Positions 23,524 to 34,219 are shown, numbered from the stretch's first letter. The stretch is DNA of 64,000 nucleotides from Paraphoma chrysanthemicola (GCA_020744225.1 JAGMWG010000001.1:3534001-3598000), one strand, 5' to 3'. Notes: a model not told the origin generated them from the letters alone. Made by a program: numbers and translations.

Positions 23524-24243
23524 ATGTCAGCTGCGTCCTCGTTCTCAACCAGCATATTGAGCGGAACTCCCGCTGCAAGTGCCACGGGTAACAATAATTT
23601 TGGATTCTCAACCCAGTCGTACACCAATCCTCGTACCACGGAAACATACACTCTCTCCTGGTCAAACAGAGCCATCGCAACCGTTCGTGTGCGACCCGAC
23701 AGCGATGGCGGTGGTCTTCTCCTCCAAAACGGCGCAACCTTGGCTCCCAACGCATCCCCAACAACAGTAGACTCTGCTGTCATTTCCATTAATCCGACTC
23801 CAAGACACATTCTCTATAGAGCTATCGAGTCAAATGTCGGTGGGAAAAGTACCGCGACGACGAGATCGGGAAGTACGCCAACCGCAACTAGAGCGTCTGG
23901 TGGGAACGTGAGCAGCAGTTCTAAAAAGCGCAAGAAGAAGTCTAAGTTTGGTGGTGGCGCGATTGCAGGAGTCATCCTTGGCGTGCTTGTCACGATTGCG
24001 ACTATTCTTGCTGCGGTGTTGGTGGTTTTGAAAAGGAAGAAGAAGGCCAAGGAGGAGATTGCACGAGGAGAGGATGATGAGGTACCTAAGCAGGAATCTG
24101 ATAGGATGCTCGCTCATGGGAATGAGACGCCACATCCTATCAACCCGGCGTATAGTGATGCACCGACGCATAGTGGTGCGCACGAGCCTGGTGCAGTGAC
24201 GGTATTGCCAGGCAAGAACGGAACAAGTGCACCTAAAGCATAG
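23524..24243 (+). CDS. Ser/Thr-rich single-pass membrane protein (239 aa)
   Basis: This is a single exon. Residues 1-135 are rich in Ser, Thr, Ala and Gly, with potential glycosylation sites. A very basic stretch (KKRKKKSK, residues 134-141) directly precedes the transmembrane helix (AIAGVILGVLVTIATILAAVLVVL, about 145-169), and a second basic cluster (KRKKKAK) follows it. The roughly 65-residue tail is acidic then Pro/His-rich. No N-terminal signal peptide is visible, so orientation is uncertain. It resembles the stalk and tail architecture of fungal cell-wall sensor-like proteins but lacks a recognisable extracellular domain. The function is not assigned. Confidence 0.7.
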   Translation: MSAASSFSTSILSGTPAASATGNNNFGFSTQSYTNPRTTETYTLSWSNRAIATVRVRPDSDGGGLLLQNGATLAPNASPTTVDSAVISINPTPRHILYRAIESNVGGKSTATTRSGSTPTATRASGGNVSSSSKKRKKKSKFGGGAIAGVILGVLVTIATILAAVLVVLKRKKKAKEEIARGEDDEVPKQESDRMLAHGNETPHPINPAYSDAPTHSGAHEPGAVTVLPGKNGTSAPKA

Positions 24244-24952
24244 AAGGGAAAGAGAGAACTCCTTTCAAGATGAAATATTGACGAAATGACCGCGACTGCG
24301 CTTTTTGGGGGAATTTTGGGCTTCTGGAATCTCAGTTAATATGTTGCTATGAGCGCAAGAAAGGAATGAAGGACAGAGTGGGTGGAGAAGGAAGCAGCGA
24401 AGATTGACTGGTTGCGCTGGGAAATCCAACATAGCAAAACGTTGAGAAAATCCCTTAGTGTGTACGTATATTTGCGAGAGCTTCGTCTTGGACTTCTAAA
24501 CTGCCAAATTGATGATGACTGCTCAGTGAATGCAATATTATTGCCGGCTGAATGAGCGAGCTGCAGTAGGAGTGTTGGAAGAGGTCAGAATACTGTCCTC
24601 TGGAGCACACGTCCTAACGTGATTTTGCGATATATTTACTTGATCTCAACACTCATAATACGGGCAATCAGCTTACTTGTACTTCAGTGTCGATCTCCCT
24701 GCTGACTCGGCCGAAAGCGGCTTAGTGGCGCAACCTATTGCTGACGACGCTACCTTCAATTGCTAGCAGGGCGCCTCGCGCAAAATCAGTTGCACCGACA
24801 ACCCGCTCGAAGCATATCTAGCATGATTTGATGAAGGATTCGGGACGATCCCAGCTCCGCTGCCCAAACATGCATCGTACTAAGTGCATGACTCCTCAGG
24901 ACTGACAGCCTCCCGTACTACACTACACCATCATCATATAGGAATTAGCGCA
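24244..24952. other. Gene-free spacer
   Basis: No supported gene. An upstream in-frame ATG at 24884 exists but adds a His-rich leader unlike the hydrolase family. Confidence 0.45.
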
Positions 24953-25801
24953 ATGGCTTCCGGAAATGTCAACATCCACGATGCAATCCCAGAACTTTCC
25001 TACACCCATCTCTCCCCTCCAGAAGACGCCAACAATGAAGCCCAAACGCAGCCGCCTATCGTCTTTCTTCACGGTCTCTCATCCTGCCACCTAGAATTCT
25101 CCCGCGTCACTCCCTTCCTCGCTCATGACTACAATCTCTACCTCGTCGATCTTCCAGGCCACTCCGGCTCCAGACATATTCCCTTCACGCTCGACACCGC
25201 CATCGCTACCGTGTCCCATCTTATCACCACCAAAATCCCCGGTGGCAAAGCACATATCGTCAGCATGTCGCTCGGCGGCTACGTCGCGCTTGAACTCGCG
25301 CGTCGACATCCCGACCTTCTTCTCAGTCTTTTCTGCACAGGTTGTGAGCCGCTCAGTGGGTTTAGACTCTGGTTCATTTCGCGCCCGCGATTGTTGGGTG
25401 GCTTTGAAGTTTTGTCGAGCAAGGTGGTAAAAAATGAATGGATGTTCTGGGTGCCAATTGGCGTGCCGCCATATCCGGAGTTGAGAATCGAGATGCAGCA
25501 GAATGGATCAATGGAGACGCTGAAGATGGGGTACGGTGCCTGTACGCAAGTGACGGAAGAGAAAGTTGCGGAAATTCAGGGCGTGAGGGTTGCGATTGTG
25601 GCCGGCGGGAAGAGAGACGATGTGGAGCAGACGAGGAAGGCGGGAAAGGTGATGGGGAAGGGGAATAAGGAGTGCAGAGGGTTTGTGGTGAGGGACGCGG
25701 TACATTTGTGGGACCTGCAGCTTCCGGAGTTGTTTGCTACGGGCGTGAGGGCTTGGATTGACGGGAAGGAGATGCCAACGGAATTTGAAGAACTGAAGTA
25801 A
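24953..25801 (+). CDS. Alpha/beta-hydrolase fold protein
   Basis: This is a single exon of 282 residues, starting MASGNVNIHDAIPELSYTHL. The order of motifs fits the alpha/beta hydrolase fold: the HG oxyanion-side loop in IVFLHGLSSC (residues 36-45), the strand and turn NLYLVDLPGHSGS, the nucleophile elbow SMSLGGY (Ser106) and a late histidine in VRDAVHLWDLQ. The elbow departs from GxSxG by having Ser in place of the first Gly, which weakens but does not exclude activity. The substrate class (esterase, lipase or other) cannot be read. The later ATG is preferred over 24884 because the fold starts soon after it. It is probably cytosolic, as no signal peptide is seen. Confidence 0.8.
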   Translation: MASGNVNIHDAIPELSYTHLSPPEDANNEAQTQPPIVFLHGLSSCHLEFSRVTPFLAHDYNLYLVDLPGHSGSRHIPFTLDTAIATVSHLITTKIPGGKAHIVSMSLGGYVALELARRHPDLLLSLFCTGCEPLSGFRLWFISRPRLLGGFEVLSSKVVKNEWMFWVPIGVPPYPELRIEMQQNGSMETLKMGYGACTQVTEEKVAEIQGVRVAIVAGGKRDDVEQTRKAGKVMGKGNKECRGFVVRDAVHLWDLQLPELFATGVRAWIDGKEMPTEFEELK

Positions 25802-26138
25802 TCGTCGATCGTTCAGAGTAAGAAGAGATAGACTTTGGCTGGGTATGGCAAGCATGGACGGGTGGTGAACTTCTCTGGTCGGCGAAATTGAAGAAGTCTA
25901 TAAGAGTCGGAGGCCAGAATGGCAAAAAACCGACGAAGCATATTGAACCAGAATTATCACCACGGCCCGCGTAAACTAAGCCACGTCACAAGCCCTGGCA
26001 AGATAGCAGACGCATGACAAAGAGGTATGACTAATTATATCTGAAATACATCTGAGTGAGCAAAACAGTCTGACATCTTCATGAGACCGCTATAGACAAC
26101 ATTCTACAAGTTTCCCATCATAAAACTACCTTGATGCA
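25802..26138. other. Short convergent spacer
   Basis: This holds the 3' leaders of the convergent hydrolase and phosphotransferase-like genes. Nothing else was seen. Confidence 0.45.
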
Positions 26139-27485
26139 TCATGCATCCCCTCGCAGCATATCCACCACACTAGGCGCATCCCCATTCCTCTCCACCCTCC
26201 CAATCCACTCGTCCAGAACCTGCGCAATCATCGGATCGCCAAAGAAATCCACAACTTCACCAAACGCAGCTTTCAACTTACTCGCGCGATACACTGCTAC
26301 CCACTCAGGACACACGCGGCCCATTTCCTCGACAAAAAACGCACGTCACGCGTCTTCTCATATTCTTCTAAATGCTCAAAGTACAATTCATTCATCACGA
26401 CAGTCCCGTCTTCAAGCGTGTCGCGCATATATTTCTCGGGCGGAGGACACTCTGTACGCGCATAATCCGAGTCTAGGAATTTGGGCGTTTGACACGCGGA
26501 CCAGAGCGGGACGGTGTGAACGCATTCCCAGTCAATGATGCCGGTGAGAGTGTGGTTGAGCGGATCGATGAGGATGTTGGATGCATTGAGGTCTGCGTGA
26601 TGGAGAACGAAGGATTCTGTTGCGTTGGGGAAAATAGTTGGGAGTAAGTTCAGCAGGCGTTGGGCGCGGGCTTTGAGGACGTCTGGGGTAGAGAATTTGT
26701 CGCGCTCGTCGTCGTCGTCAGTTCCTGGGGAGAATTCGGGGTCTGAGAAGGGCTCGTCGGCACCGAGCATGTAGAGTTGGAGCTGCGCTGCGAGCCAATC
26801 GCGACTGTGTGTGAAGGGGCCTCGCGGGGCGGTGAAGTGGACGTGTTTGCCCCAGAAGAAGGGGATGGAGACGACCTGGCTAAGACAAAATGCCGTATCT
26901 TTGTTGGAAAATTCACGGCCTAAGATTTGTGTATCTGGGATGTCGGATGTTGGTAGTTGTTGTAGGTCGTTTGTTGCATAGAGATTGCCGATCCGGGTGA
27001 ATCGCTTCTTGAATAGCTGTGCAAGGAACTGGACGGACTTTTTTACAATGAGCTCCTTGCTCAGCCAGCTCATCGATGCCCACTGGTCATGTAAAGAGGT
27101 ACCATACATGCGGTTCATAAGCATCCACTCGTAACCAAGCTCTTCATCGCGGGCGGAACTGCACTTGAGCACTTGTGGAACAGGAATGTCAGTGTGATGC
27201 TCAATGTACTTGATTGTGGCGTCTTCGCCTAAGGCTCTTGAAATGCGGCTGCACCGGAAGGGTGACACGCATGATGAGATCTTCGCGGTCTTGACACCGT
27301 ACAATGTAGACTTTATTGAAAGCACCCCCAGCAAGGAACTTAACGGCGCAGGAATTGTCGTCTGTGAGACTAAGTTCGCGGCGAACAATCTTTTCGATGC
27401 TTTCGTGCGATGGCTCCGTGGTCCAGTTCAGCTCCAACGAACCGAGCCAGTTCATTTCCCATGTTAAGCCCGCTTGAGAATCCAT
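26139..27485 (-). CDS. APH-family phosphotransferase-like gene, module 1, needing +1 and -1 frameshifts
   Basis: The family (aminoglycoside phosphotransferase/choline-kinase-like fold) transfers phosphate from ATP to small molecules; fungal members mostly have unknown substrates. Visible motifs are the Gly-rich loop FLAGGAFNKVYIV, the catalytic HHADLNASNIL and the metal-binding IIDWE. The frame from ATG 27485 runs to CTT at 27233-27231. It then becomes colinear with the paralogue at 39180-40504 only in the +1 frame (GEDATIKYIEHHTDIPVP), which stays open to 26333. There a -1 shift is needed to read VEEMGRVCPEWVAVY through to TGA at 26139-26141. Read this way the product is 448 residues, close to the paralogue's about 441. 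The two shift points are CTT AGG C and T TTT TTG. The alternatives are a pseudogene or sequence errors; a long intact middle frame of about 299 codons argues against old decay. It is divergent from the small gene at 28000. Confidence 0.7.
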
Positions 27486-27999
27486 TGTTAATGCAGCGAT
27501 CGTGGCGGAGATTGCGTCCTGTGGTGGAGTAATTGTGGAAGATGTGTTTTCCGAAGTATAATCCAACGTGGCGTTGGTCGCGTTGCGAAGCGATGGTGGG
27601 AAGGTATGATGGGAACGATTATAGATTAGACAGCGAGAGCCGTTGTCCACGCACAAAGCAAACGGCAGTGAAGTCACGTGTGTCACTTTCACTGTTCACA
27701 ACAATGTCATTGTGGGCAGCCATGAACGCAGCAACAACTTTGTGAGCACGGGGTGACTTAATGCGGTCAGCCCTCGCACTCTGCGCCTGTGACCATGTGA
27801 GTAATTCACCTCCACTATGGCAGATCCCAGCCTATTTTTAAGCCTCGATTCCCTCTGCCCTTCTTGCTATCCACCCAAGCAAGCAAACTCGCAACCTAAG
27901 GACCACAAGCCACAACTCAACAAGCGAAACATCCCCCTTGCTGGTCTACCGCCAATACCCAAAGCACCAAAAGCCCAAGCACCAACACATCAAGACACC
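27486..27999. promoter_or_regulatory. Divergent promoter of module 1
   Basis: This 514-nt spacer separates the start codons of the phosphotransferase-like gene (leftward) and the small KLEGG protein gene (rightward). The same arrangement with a 468-nt spacer recurs in module 2. Both reading frames have in-frame upstream extensions here that I consider non-coding because homology to the paralogues begins only at the chosen starts. Confidence 0.5.
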
Positions 28000-28326
28000 A
28001 TGGGCGCAAAGTCAGCTCATAAGTATTTCGGCAACTGGATTGACTCCATCCCCAACGGCAAGCTTGAAGGCGGCATGCGTGCAACAGGTAAATTCCACTT
28101 TGACCGTGTCGCGCGGCTCGACGCCCAAGACACTTTCACCAAGCCCGACGGCACACGCTGGGTCAATATCCAGATGCAAGTCAACATGGAGTGTCCCATC
28201 TCCACGTTCAAGCGCGCAGCTCCCGCGTCCTTTGCGTTTCTGTGTGCGCCGCTGGACAACCAGTGGTCGGCGGCGGTCATCAAGGAGAAGTTGAAGGCGA
28301 GCATTACCGGCCGGGCTTTACCTTGA
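28000..28326 (+). CDS. Small KLEGG-family protein, module 1 (108 aa)
   Basis: This is a single exon. It starts MGAKSAHKYF, followed by GNWIDSIPNGKLEGG (residues 11-25). A central part follows with RLDAQDTF, VNIQMQVNME and FKRAA, and then a tail AVIKEKLKASITGRALP. The product at 38362-38711 shares FIxxxP-x2-KLEGG, RLD-x-Q and NxQxQVNxE in the same order, so the two are paralogues. I do not recognise the family or any catalytic motif. No signal peptide or transmembrane helix is seen, so a cytosolic location is likely. The start at 28000 is chosen because the paralogue also begins with MG about ten residues before the conserved block. Its divergent partner is an APH-like gene, as in module 2, which suggests a linked function. 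Confidence 0.7.
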   Translation: MGAKSAHKYFGNWIDSIPNGKLEGGMRATGKFHFDRVARLDAQDTFTKPDGTRWVNIQMQVNMECPISTFKRAAPASFAFLCAPLDNQWSAAVIKEKLKASITGRALP

Positions 28327-28843
28327 CCTGGGCACCAGTAGGTGGAGTATCTTCTCCTTTCCTTCTCCTCGTCTTCTATGCCCAGAAAAACGAGTATTGT
28401 AGAAGCTGAAGAAAGCACACATTAGGTAGGCGTATGCCTTCAGGCGTAACTAACACGACAAACGAATTATGATCTCAATAGTATAGCAATAGAGTCTGTC
28501 TCCAATGTAGACTGGATTGATAGACAACAGGTGTTTCACATGTTGATTTGCCTAGACGACGTCCCTCAATTAGTAATACATAGCAGTTGATATATAAGAA
28601 CGGGAGTTGTGGTCACCTTCTGAAAAGTGATAATAATATTCTCTATCAAGTGAAACAGCTTTCCAATCTAAACGCCGCAGCACCATGCAATTCCCCGAAA
28701 GCTTCAGACCGGCTCTTCAAATGCACCCAAATCATCAATCATACCAGACACATGCTTGTACCCTACTCTACACCTCATCGCGTCTCTTGCTCAAGCCCAT
28801 CCCTATGCTTATCCAATCCCATTACCGACGTCCTCTACGCCTC
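28327..28843. other. Spacer between convergent genes
   Basis: AT-rich spacer holding two 3' leaders; no gene is seen. Confidence 0.45.
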
Positions 28844-29430
28844 TCAATTATAGTTTCTCGTCTCTGTCGCCTGGTCTGCTTCCCTAGCTAATCGGTTCTC
28901 GTTCGCGGCCTGTTGCAGCGTCTGGGTATTCGTCTGGCGCTTTTGGGCTTCGAGCTTCTTGGCTAGATCGCCTGTTGCGGCTTTGCTATTTCGTGCCTGA
29001 GGAGTGTGGTCAGCGCATGCTTTTCGCGTGTATGTACTTGACTGCGACACGGTCTGCGATAGCGAACTCCAGTGGGACGTTACCTAGCAAGACGTCCATA
29101 GTTTCGTCCCACTGGAGCTTCCGCGCATGCCATCATGCCATAGTTTGATTGCCTTTACATCCACGCGCGCATCATCATGGGTCGTGGTGCGCTGCTCGTT
29201 GTCGCATAAGACGAGTCTAGACTTCTTACCTCTGCTGCAGCCGCCGCTGCGGACTTTGGATCGTTCACCGCATTTCCTTCGCCCAGCGTCCTTGGTGGCC
29301 CCCCAACTGTTCTCTTCGGCGTAACATTGCTCGGTACAGAAGCTTTAGTTACCGGCGCGGGCGCAGATCCCAGGGTCCGCCCTTGGCCCTCGAAGTTGTC
29401 TTTGGATTCCTTGCCGCAGAGGTTGCCCAT
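28844..29430 (-). CDS. Small, probably N-myristoylated and palmitoylated protein (117 aa)
   Basis: Two exons (29230-29430 and 28844-28996) join in phase 0. The product begins MGNLCGKESKDNF: Gly2 with a suitable +4/+5 context suggests N-myristoylation, and Cys5 next to it suggests palmitoylation, a combination that targets proteins to membranes. The rest is low complexity: Pro/Thr/Val-rich, then an Ala run, then a charged Gln/Asn/Arg helix ending NRLAREADQATETRNYN. To my knowledge this layout recurs in filamentous fungi as an uncharacterised small protein. The intron 28997-29229 is 233 nt, long for this genome, and contains a perfect 13-bp inverted repeat. A short extra exon within it cannot be ruled out. 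Confidence 0.7.
29067..29117. repeat. Perfect 13-bp inverted repeat, 25-nt loop, inside an intron
   Basis: CTCCAGTGGGACG (29067-29079) is exactly complementary to CGTCCCACTGGAG (29105-29117). It lies in the middle of the 233-nt intron of the small MGNLC protein gene on the minus strand. In the transcript it would form a stable hairpin, with a donor-like GTAACG at the loop-stem border. Confidence 0.85.
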
Positions 29431-30210
29431 TGGGTTTGTCGCGAGTGCGCAAGCTGTACGGGATGGTATGAGGGTGGGAGGGTAGAAGAGGGAAGTGTGG
29501 CTGAGGCGAATGGGAGGAGTGCGGAGGTGAGGTTGCGGAGAGGTGTGGCAGCCTCGGGGTGGGGGATCGAGCGGCTGGGCTGTGCTGCCGCGGACCCGTT
29601 TGGTGGGATGGCGCCAAGGACCAGGTTCTTGGGTTGTGCTCACGTTTCTGACTGCGTGGGGGCAAACACATTGCGTGAAGGGCAGTGTCGCGTGCATTTA
29701 TGATGCCGGTTGTGTACGATATCTTTTGATCGTGTCCGTCTCAGATGCGCTTGCGAGAGTGCCGCAAACATCCAGTCTGGACGCGGGTTTGCAGCAAGAC
29801 TGACACATGTCTGCAAGGCACAAAGAGAGCCATATTCGATTTTTGCGAGTCCGTGGGAATGTCCTATATGATTTCAAGAGCTGCGAGGCGGGTCGATCGA
29901 GAAAGTGAATTATGGTCAACGATGGATTTGGTTACACACGACACCAAATTTTAGAGGCTGGAATGACCGACGAGTTTGATCTGTCGGAAGGACGACCAAT
30001 CACAGCTGCCCCGGACTAGCTTATTCGTTGAAGGACCCTCGTCATTTGTCCCGCGCCTACGCTTTCGAACAAAACTTCAGATTCCCTTCCCAATTATGCA
30101 AACACGACTCCGATAATCTGGTAACTCGTGCAAACTAGTCGCGAAGACTGTGACATGTGAGTCTAGCATCCTTTGCTCCTTCACCGTACCCCTCTTGCCG
30201 GAATCTACCT
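29431..30210. promoter_or_regulatory. Divergent spacer before the C2H2 regulator
   Basis: This spacer holds the upstream regions of two divergent genes. A donor-like GTGAGT at 30157 follows an ATG at 30155 and could mark a leader intron of the zinc-finger gene. No other gene is seen. Confidence 0.4.
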
Positions 30211-32377
30211 ATGACGCCGTGCAGCCGACGTGGTCATCATGGTGCTCAACCTGGTCCAAAGTCGAGATTTCGCAGCCCAAATGTCTCCGAGGCTGTCAAC
30301 GAACACCGCAAAATGGCTGACAAGCACGCAGAATTCGACCGTGACTCGGCTTTTGGCGAAGACGATTTCTTCTGGCTTAGCGATCCCATGTTTCCGACGC
30401 CTGCGGTTGCGGGGACCAAGCGTGACGCAGAGGTTCTTACGGGAGAGTTGCCGGTTTCAAGCTCAAGCATCAATGCGAACCGAGATGGTGCTGAACGCAT
30501 CGACCCGGTAGCCTGTTGTCCAGAATGCCCGGAACCGTGCCCCAGTGTACGCCCACTCAAGCGGAGGGCTGTCGGCGCATATCACAATCTCACCGCCGAA
30601 ACGCACCCTATCGACGCTGACTGCCAGTTCCCGGACGATTGTTTCGAGAAGTTCTGTCAAGAATGTACCCTCGACGCTCCGTGCCCGCCAGATTGCGCAG
30701 TGCCATGTCCTTCTGAGACCGAATGTGGCACACCTGATCCGTGCTGGGACCCTCACTGTGAACAAAAGGAAAAGGGCTGCACCGACGGCTGTGTCGATCC
30801 GGACTGCACCAAGTTATCTTGCCCTGAGGAGCCTTGCTTCTGTCAGAAGTGCGACACTCAGCCTTGCCCACTAGGAGATCCAAGCAACGAGTGTCACTTC
30901 GCGCATACAGCGCCTACAACCACTGGCACGATATTCTGTTACGACAACGCGCCTTGTCACTTCCAGGAGGGCTATCATACGCAAAGTCAGGACCTAGCAA
31001 CGTTCGAGACCTATCCGTGCTTTTCGCATGACCACGGCTTCAACCATCCTGGTGACACGGCAACACAAGCCTCGAGTGCTCCAACGCCGGCACTCTCCCA
31101 CAGCAACTTCACCTCTCTCGAAAGCGCCTTCACGAACGAGACTTCGCCAGGTCCATCAAACTTTCCGAGCTGCTTTCTTGGTGTATCGGCGGATCACTGT
31201 CATATCGACAACTCGTGCTGTCATGGATCCAAGCGAGCATGCGGAGACTGCCCATCAGCATCACCCAGCCAGCTAGACCTCTGGAATTCATCGATTGCTC
31301 AGGGCAATGGACTCGCAAACAACTTCATGAACTTCGGGCTCTCAAGTGACCCTACCAGCCCTATCACTTCGACGCCGTTCGGCAATAACATGGACTTGGG
31401 CTTCAACGACAACTCGTGGATGTTTGTTGACCCGACCTTGTCGACCCCATTTCCAGATATGATCGGTGCCAGCAAGCTAGACTTTCTGGCCACTGCTGTT
31501 CAACAGGAGCTGAAGCCTCTATCGGCCGAACGAGACACATCGACCACCGATGGGTTGAGCAACGAACAGCACGTCTGCAGATGGTACGTATACCCACATG
31601 TCCTCACAATGTTATGTAATCATCCATCAGTGGCGGTAGACTTTCGCAAAGAAATCAACATCCCCTCAATGCACATTACTAACCACGACTCATAGGCAGC
31701 ACGCCCCAGGTATCCTCTGCCTCGCGACCTTCCCCTCCCCTGCCGCTCTCCACGCACACACCAAATCCTCGCACGTCGACACCTGCACGTCGTGTTTCTG
31801 CTGCTGGGAATCCTGCGACGCCTCGTCAAAAGACTTCAAACAACGCTCCAAACTCTCACGCCACCTGCTCGGCCACGCGGGGTATCGTCCGTACGCATGC
31901 AGTTTCCCTTCCTGCACCAAGACCTTTGCCACAAACCAAGCCAAAGACAACCACGAGCGCACGCACACTGGTGAGCGGCCGTACGTGTGCGATCGCTGCG
32001 GCTATACCACCACAACCCACACGCAGTTACAAACACACATCTCTGCTCTGCATGAGGGCAAGAAACCGCACAAATGCCGCTTCTGCGACTTTACGTGCGC
32101 AGACAGTTCGAATTTGAGCAAACATGAACGCACGCACCAGACGCTACGGCCGTACCGCTGTCCGCATGCCGGATGCACGTTCAAGCCGGATTGCAGATGG
32201 GAAAATCTAAAGCGGCATTTGAGACGGAGTGGGCATTGTGCTGAGCTGTTGGAGGAGGGGAGCGAGGAGTATAAGAGTTATAGAGAAGGTGTGAGGCGAG
32301 AGATTGAGGAGTGGCATCGAAGAGAAGGGGAGGGGATGAAGGGGAAGGGAAGGAGAAAGTCAAGGGTACTTGGATGA
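30211..32377 (+). CDS. C2H2 zinc-finger transcription factor with Cys-rich N-terminal region
   Basis: The exons are 30211-31583 and 31696-32377 (intron 31584-31695), giving 684 residues. The C-terminal 230 residues carry about six C2H2-type units, the clearest being C-x4-C-x12-H-x3-H (CSFPSCTKTF...HERTH), CDRCGYTTTTHTQLQTH, CRFCDFTCADSSNLSKH and CPHAGCTFKPDCRWENLKRH, linked by HTGERPY-type linkers. The acidic N-terminus (EFDRDSAFGEDDFFWLSDP) is followed by a Cys-rich stretch with repeated CP and CPxxC pairs near residues 100-240. Such a combination resembles zinc-responsive regulators of the Zap1/ZafA type, where Cys/His-rich activation regions sense metal. That specific role is inference. 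The start is the first in-frame ATG; a later ATG at 30313 (MADKHAEF) is a credible alternative. Confidence 0.82.
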
Positions 32378-34219
32378 GGGCGTGTAAGTGCGTTGAAAGC
32401 CCTAGCCAGATAAGTTGTGTGAAGGTGCTATGGCGAGAGGGGGAAGAGTAATTTATGATAACCAAGGCCTTGCTCTTGGACATTTCTTGCGACTGTACTT
32501 CCACCTTCCCGTCAAGCTAGGAAGGGTTATTAGACCACTCGTGCGCTCACATACATATATACACACCCTTCAACCAAGCCACCAAGGAGACCAAAACGCA
32601 ATTCTCCAAATCCAAATTCAAACCCAAATCGAAAACCAAATCAAATCAAATTCTACAATTCCCCATCAAAACAAAACAACGAGATCCACATATTATTTCT
32701 CCCCTATTATAATCTTTACACCCATCCCATACCACGCCATGCCTTCCCAGCCTATTCCCTGACCGAGTCGGACATTACACCTCCAACAGCTCACCCACCA
32801 CCCCTCCCCCTCCTCCCCCTACCAACAAACTACCCTCAGCCCCCCCTCCCGCCATTATATACCGCGATACTATACCCCCTCGCAGCCCTACACGGCTCGG
32901 CTAATAACGATGACATGTTTGGCAATGCGCGCTACCACACGAACGCGTGTTTGGAGATCTGAAATACATAGGAGTACGCGAGCGAACGCGCAAGCCAGTA
33001 AGCGAGAAAAAGGGTATATGTGCTATGTGGTATGGAACTAGATTTGGGGATTTGGGGCTGTTTGCGGGAGTGGGAGCGAGGGATGCATGAAATACGATGA
33101 TGAACGATGATGCTGAGGTTGGGGTTGGAGGAAGGGAAGCGATGTGGAGTGATTTTGAAGATATCGGTGAAATGAGTGCGAAAATTAGGGGGACAAGGTT
33201 TTCTCTTGCAATGTCTAGTTCGATCGGAGGCATGGCTGGCCCAGTCATTCCATGCTGAGTTATGTTGCAGTTGGTAGGCATGGTTTGTGAAGCTCCAGGA
33301 TATCGATATTGTTCTGGTATACACATTTGCTCCTAGCTTACGCAAATCCCCTATCTAGAAACCCCCTATCCCATCGCATCCCATCCCCACGCTGTACAAG
33401 CATCATCCCTCCTTCGGATCCCCTCTTATCCAACGAAAAACCATCCCAACCACAACCCGGTAAGTAAACAAGAAAGCCTCCTTCTACGCCAGGCAGGCCA
33501 ACGCACAAGAAAAGCATCAAGATGTAATTACCCATTCCCCTGGGAGCGCGGCACCATACATTCCACCGTATATACATCCGACGCGTGCCGTGCTCCGCTC
33601 CACTGCACATTGAATCGAAAAGGCGTCGTCGCAAAAGGACAGTTTTCGCGACTGGGTATAGAACAGTAAGTAGTAGTATGAGGCTTTGAATCAGGCAGCG
33701 CGGCGTGATTATTGTTTGGTAAAATGAGTGTGGTTGCGAGTGACCGCGCAACAGCGGTGGAAAAAGGACGCGAATTATGTAGTGCTGAAACGTTGAGCAT
33801 TCGGCCGTTGGAAGTGTCAATGTCGGAGAAGTTGCAAGAACTTCAATGGTATTATGCAATTACTTTCGGAGGACGGTCGAGTAGGACTGATGTACTGAGC
33901 AGCGTCGACATTTGGCGCAGAACAGGATGCAAATGTCCGAAGAAGGTGTGGAGGGATTCTCATATACTGGTTCAGTGGTCGAAATGGACAAGAAAACGTG
34001 GCCATCATCGTAACGGCATTAGGATTTGTATGGTGAGTTGAGCAGTGTGCTGGAGCCCGAGGAGGGTCGGCCCGGCAAAGGTCTAGGGTGTGGCGTCGTT
34101 TTCGAGGACGGCGCCACGGAGTCCTTTCGAAACTTTGTCTGGGGCGGCGAGGCGTCCGGCGATTCTGAAGTGGTGGAAACGACTAGGAAACGTCAACGGG
34201 ATGAACAGCGGAGACATTA
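32378..34219. other. Gene-free convergent spacer, 1.8 kb
   Basis: No supported gene. The stretch 32750-32880 is a C/T-rich tract with several runs of C. Frames such as 33338-33859 minus strand lack motifs. Confidence 0.45.

Noticed and set aside
27701..27713. Inverted repeat ACAATG-T-CATTGT in the module 1 promoter as an operator
   Set aside because: Too short to be significant and not seen in the module 2 spacer.
33338..33859. 173-codon minus-strand frame between the C2H2 and SH3 genes
   Set aside because: Low-complexity, no motifs, no splice partners; treated as chance.
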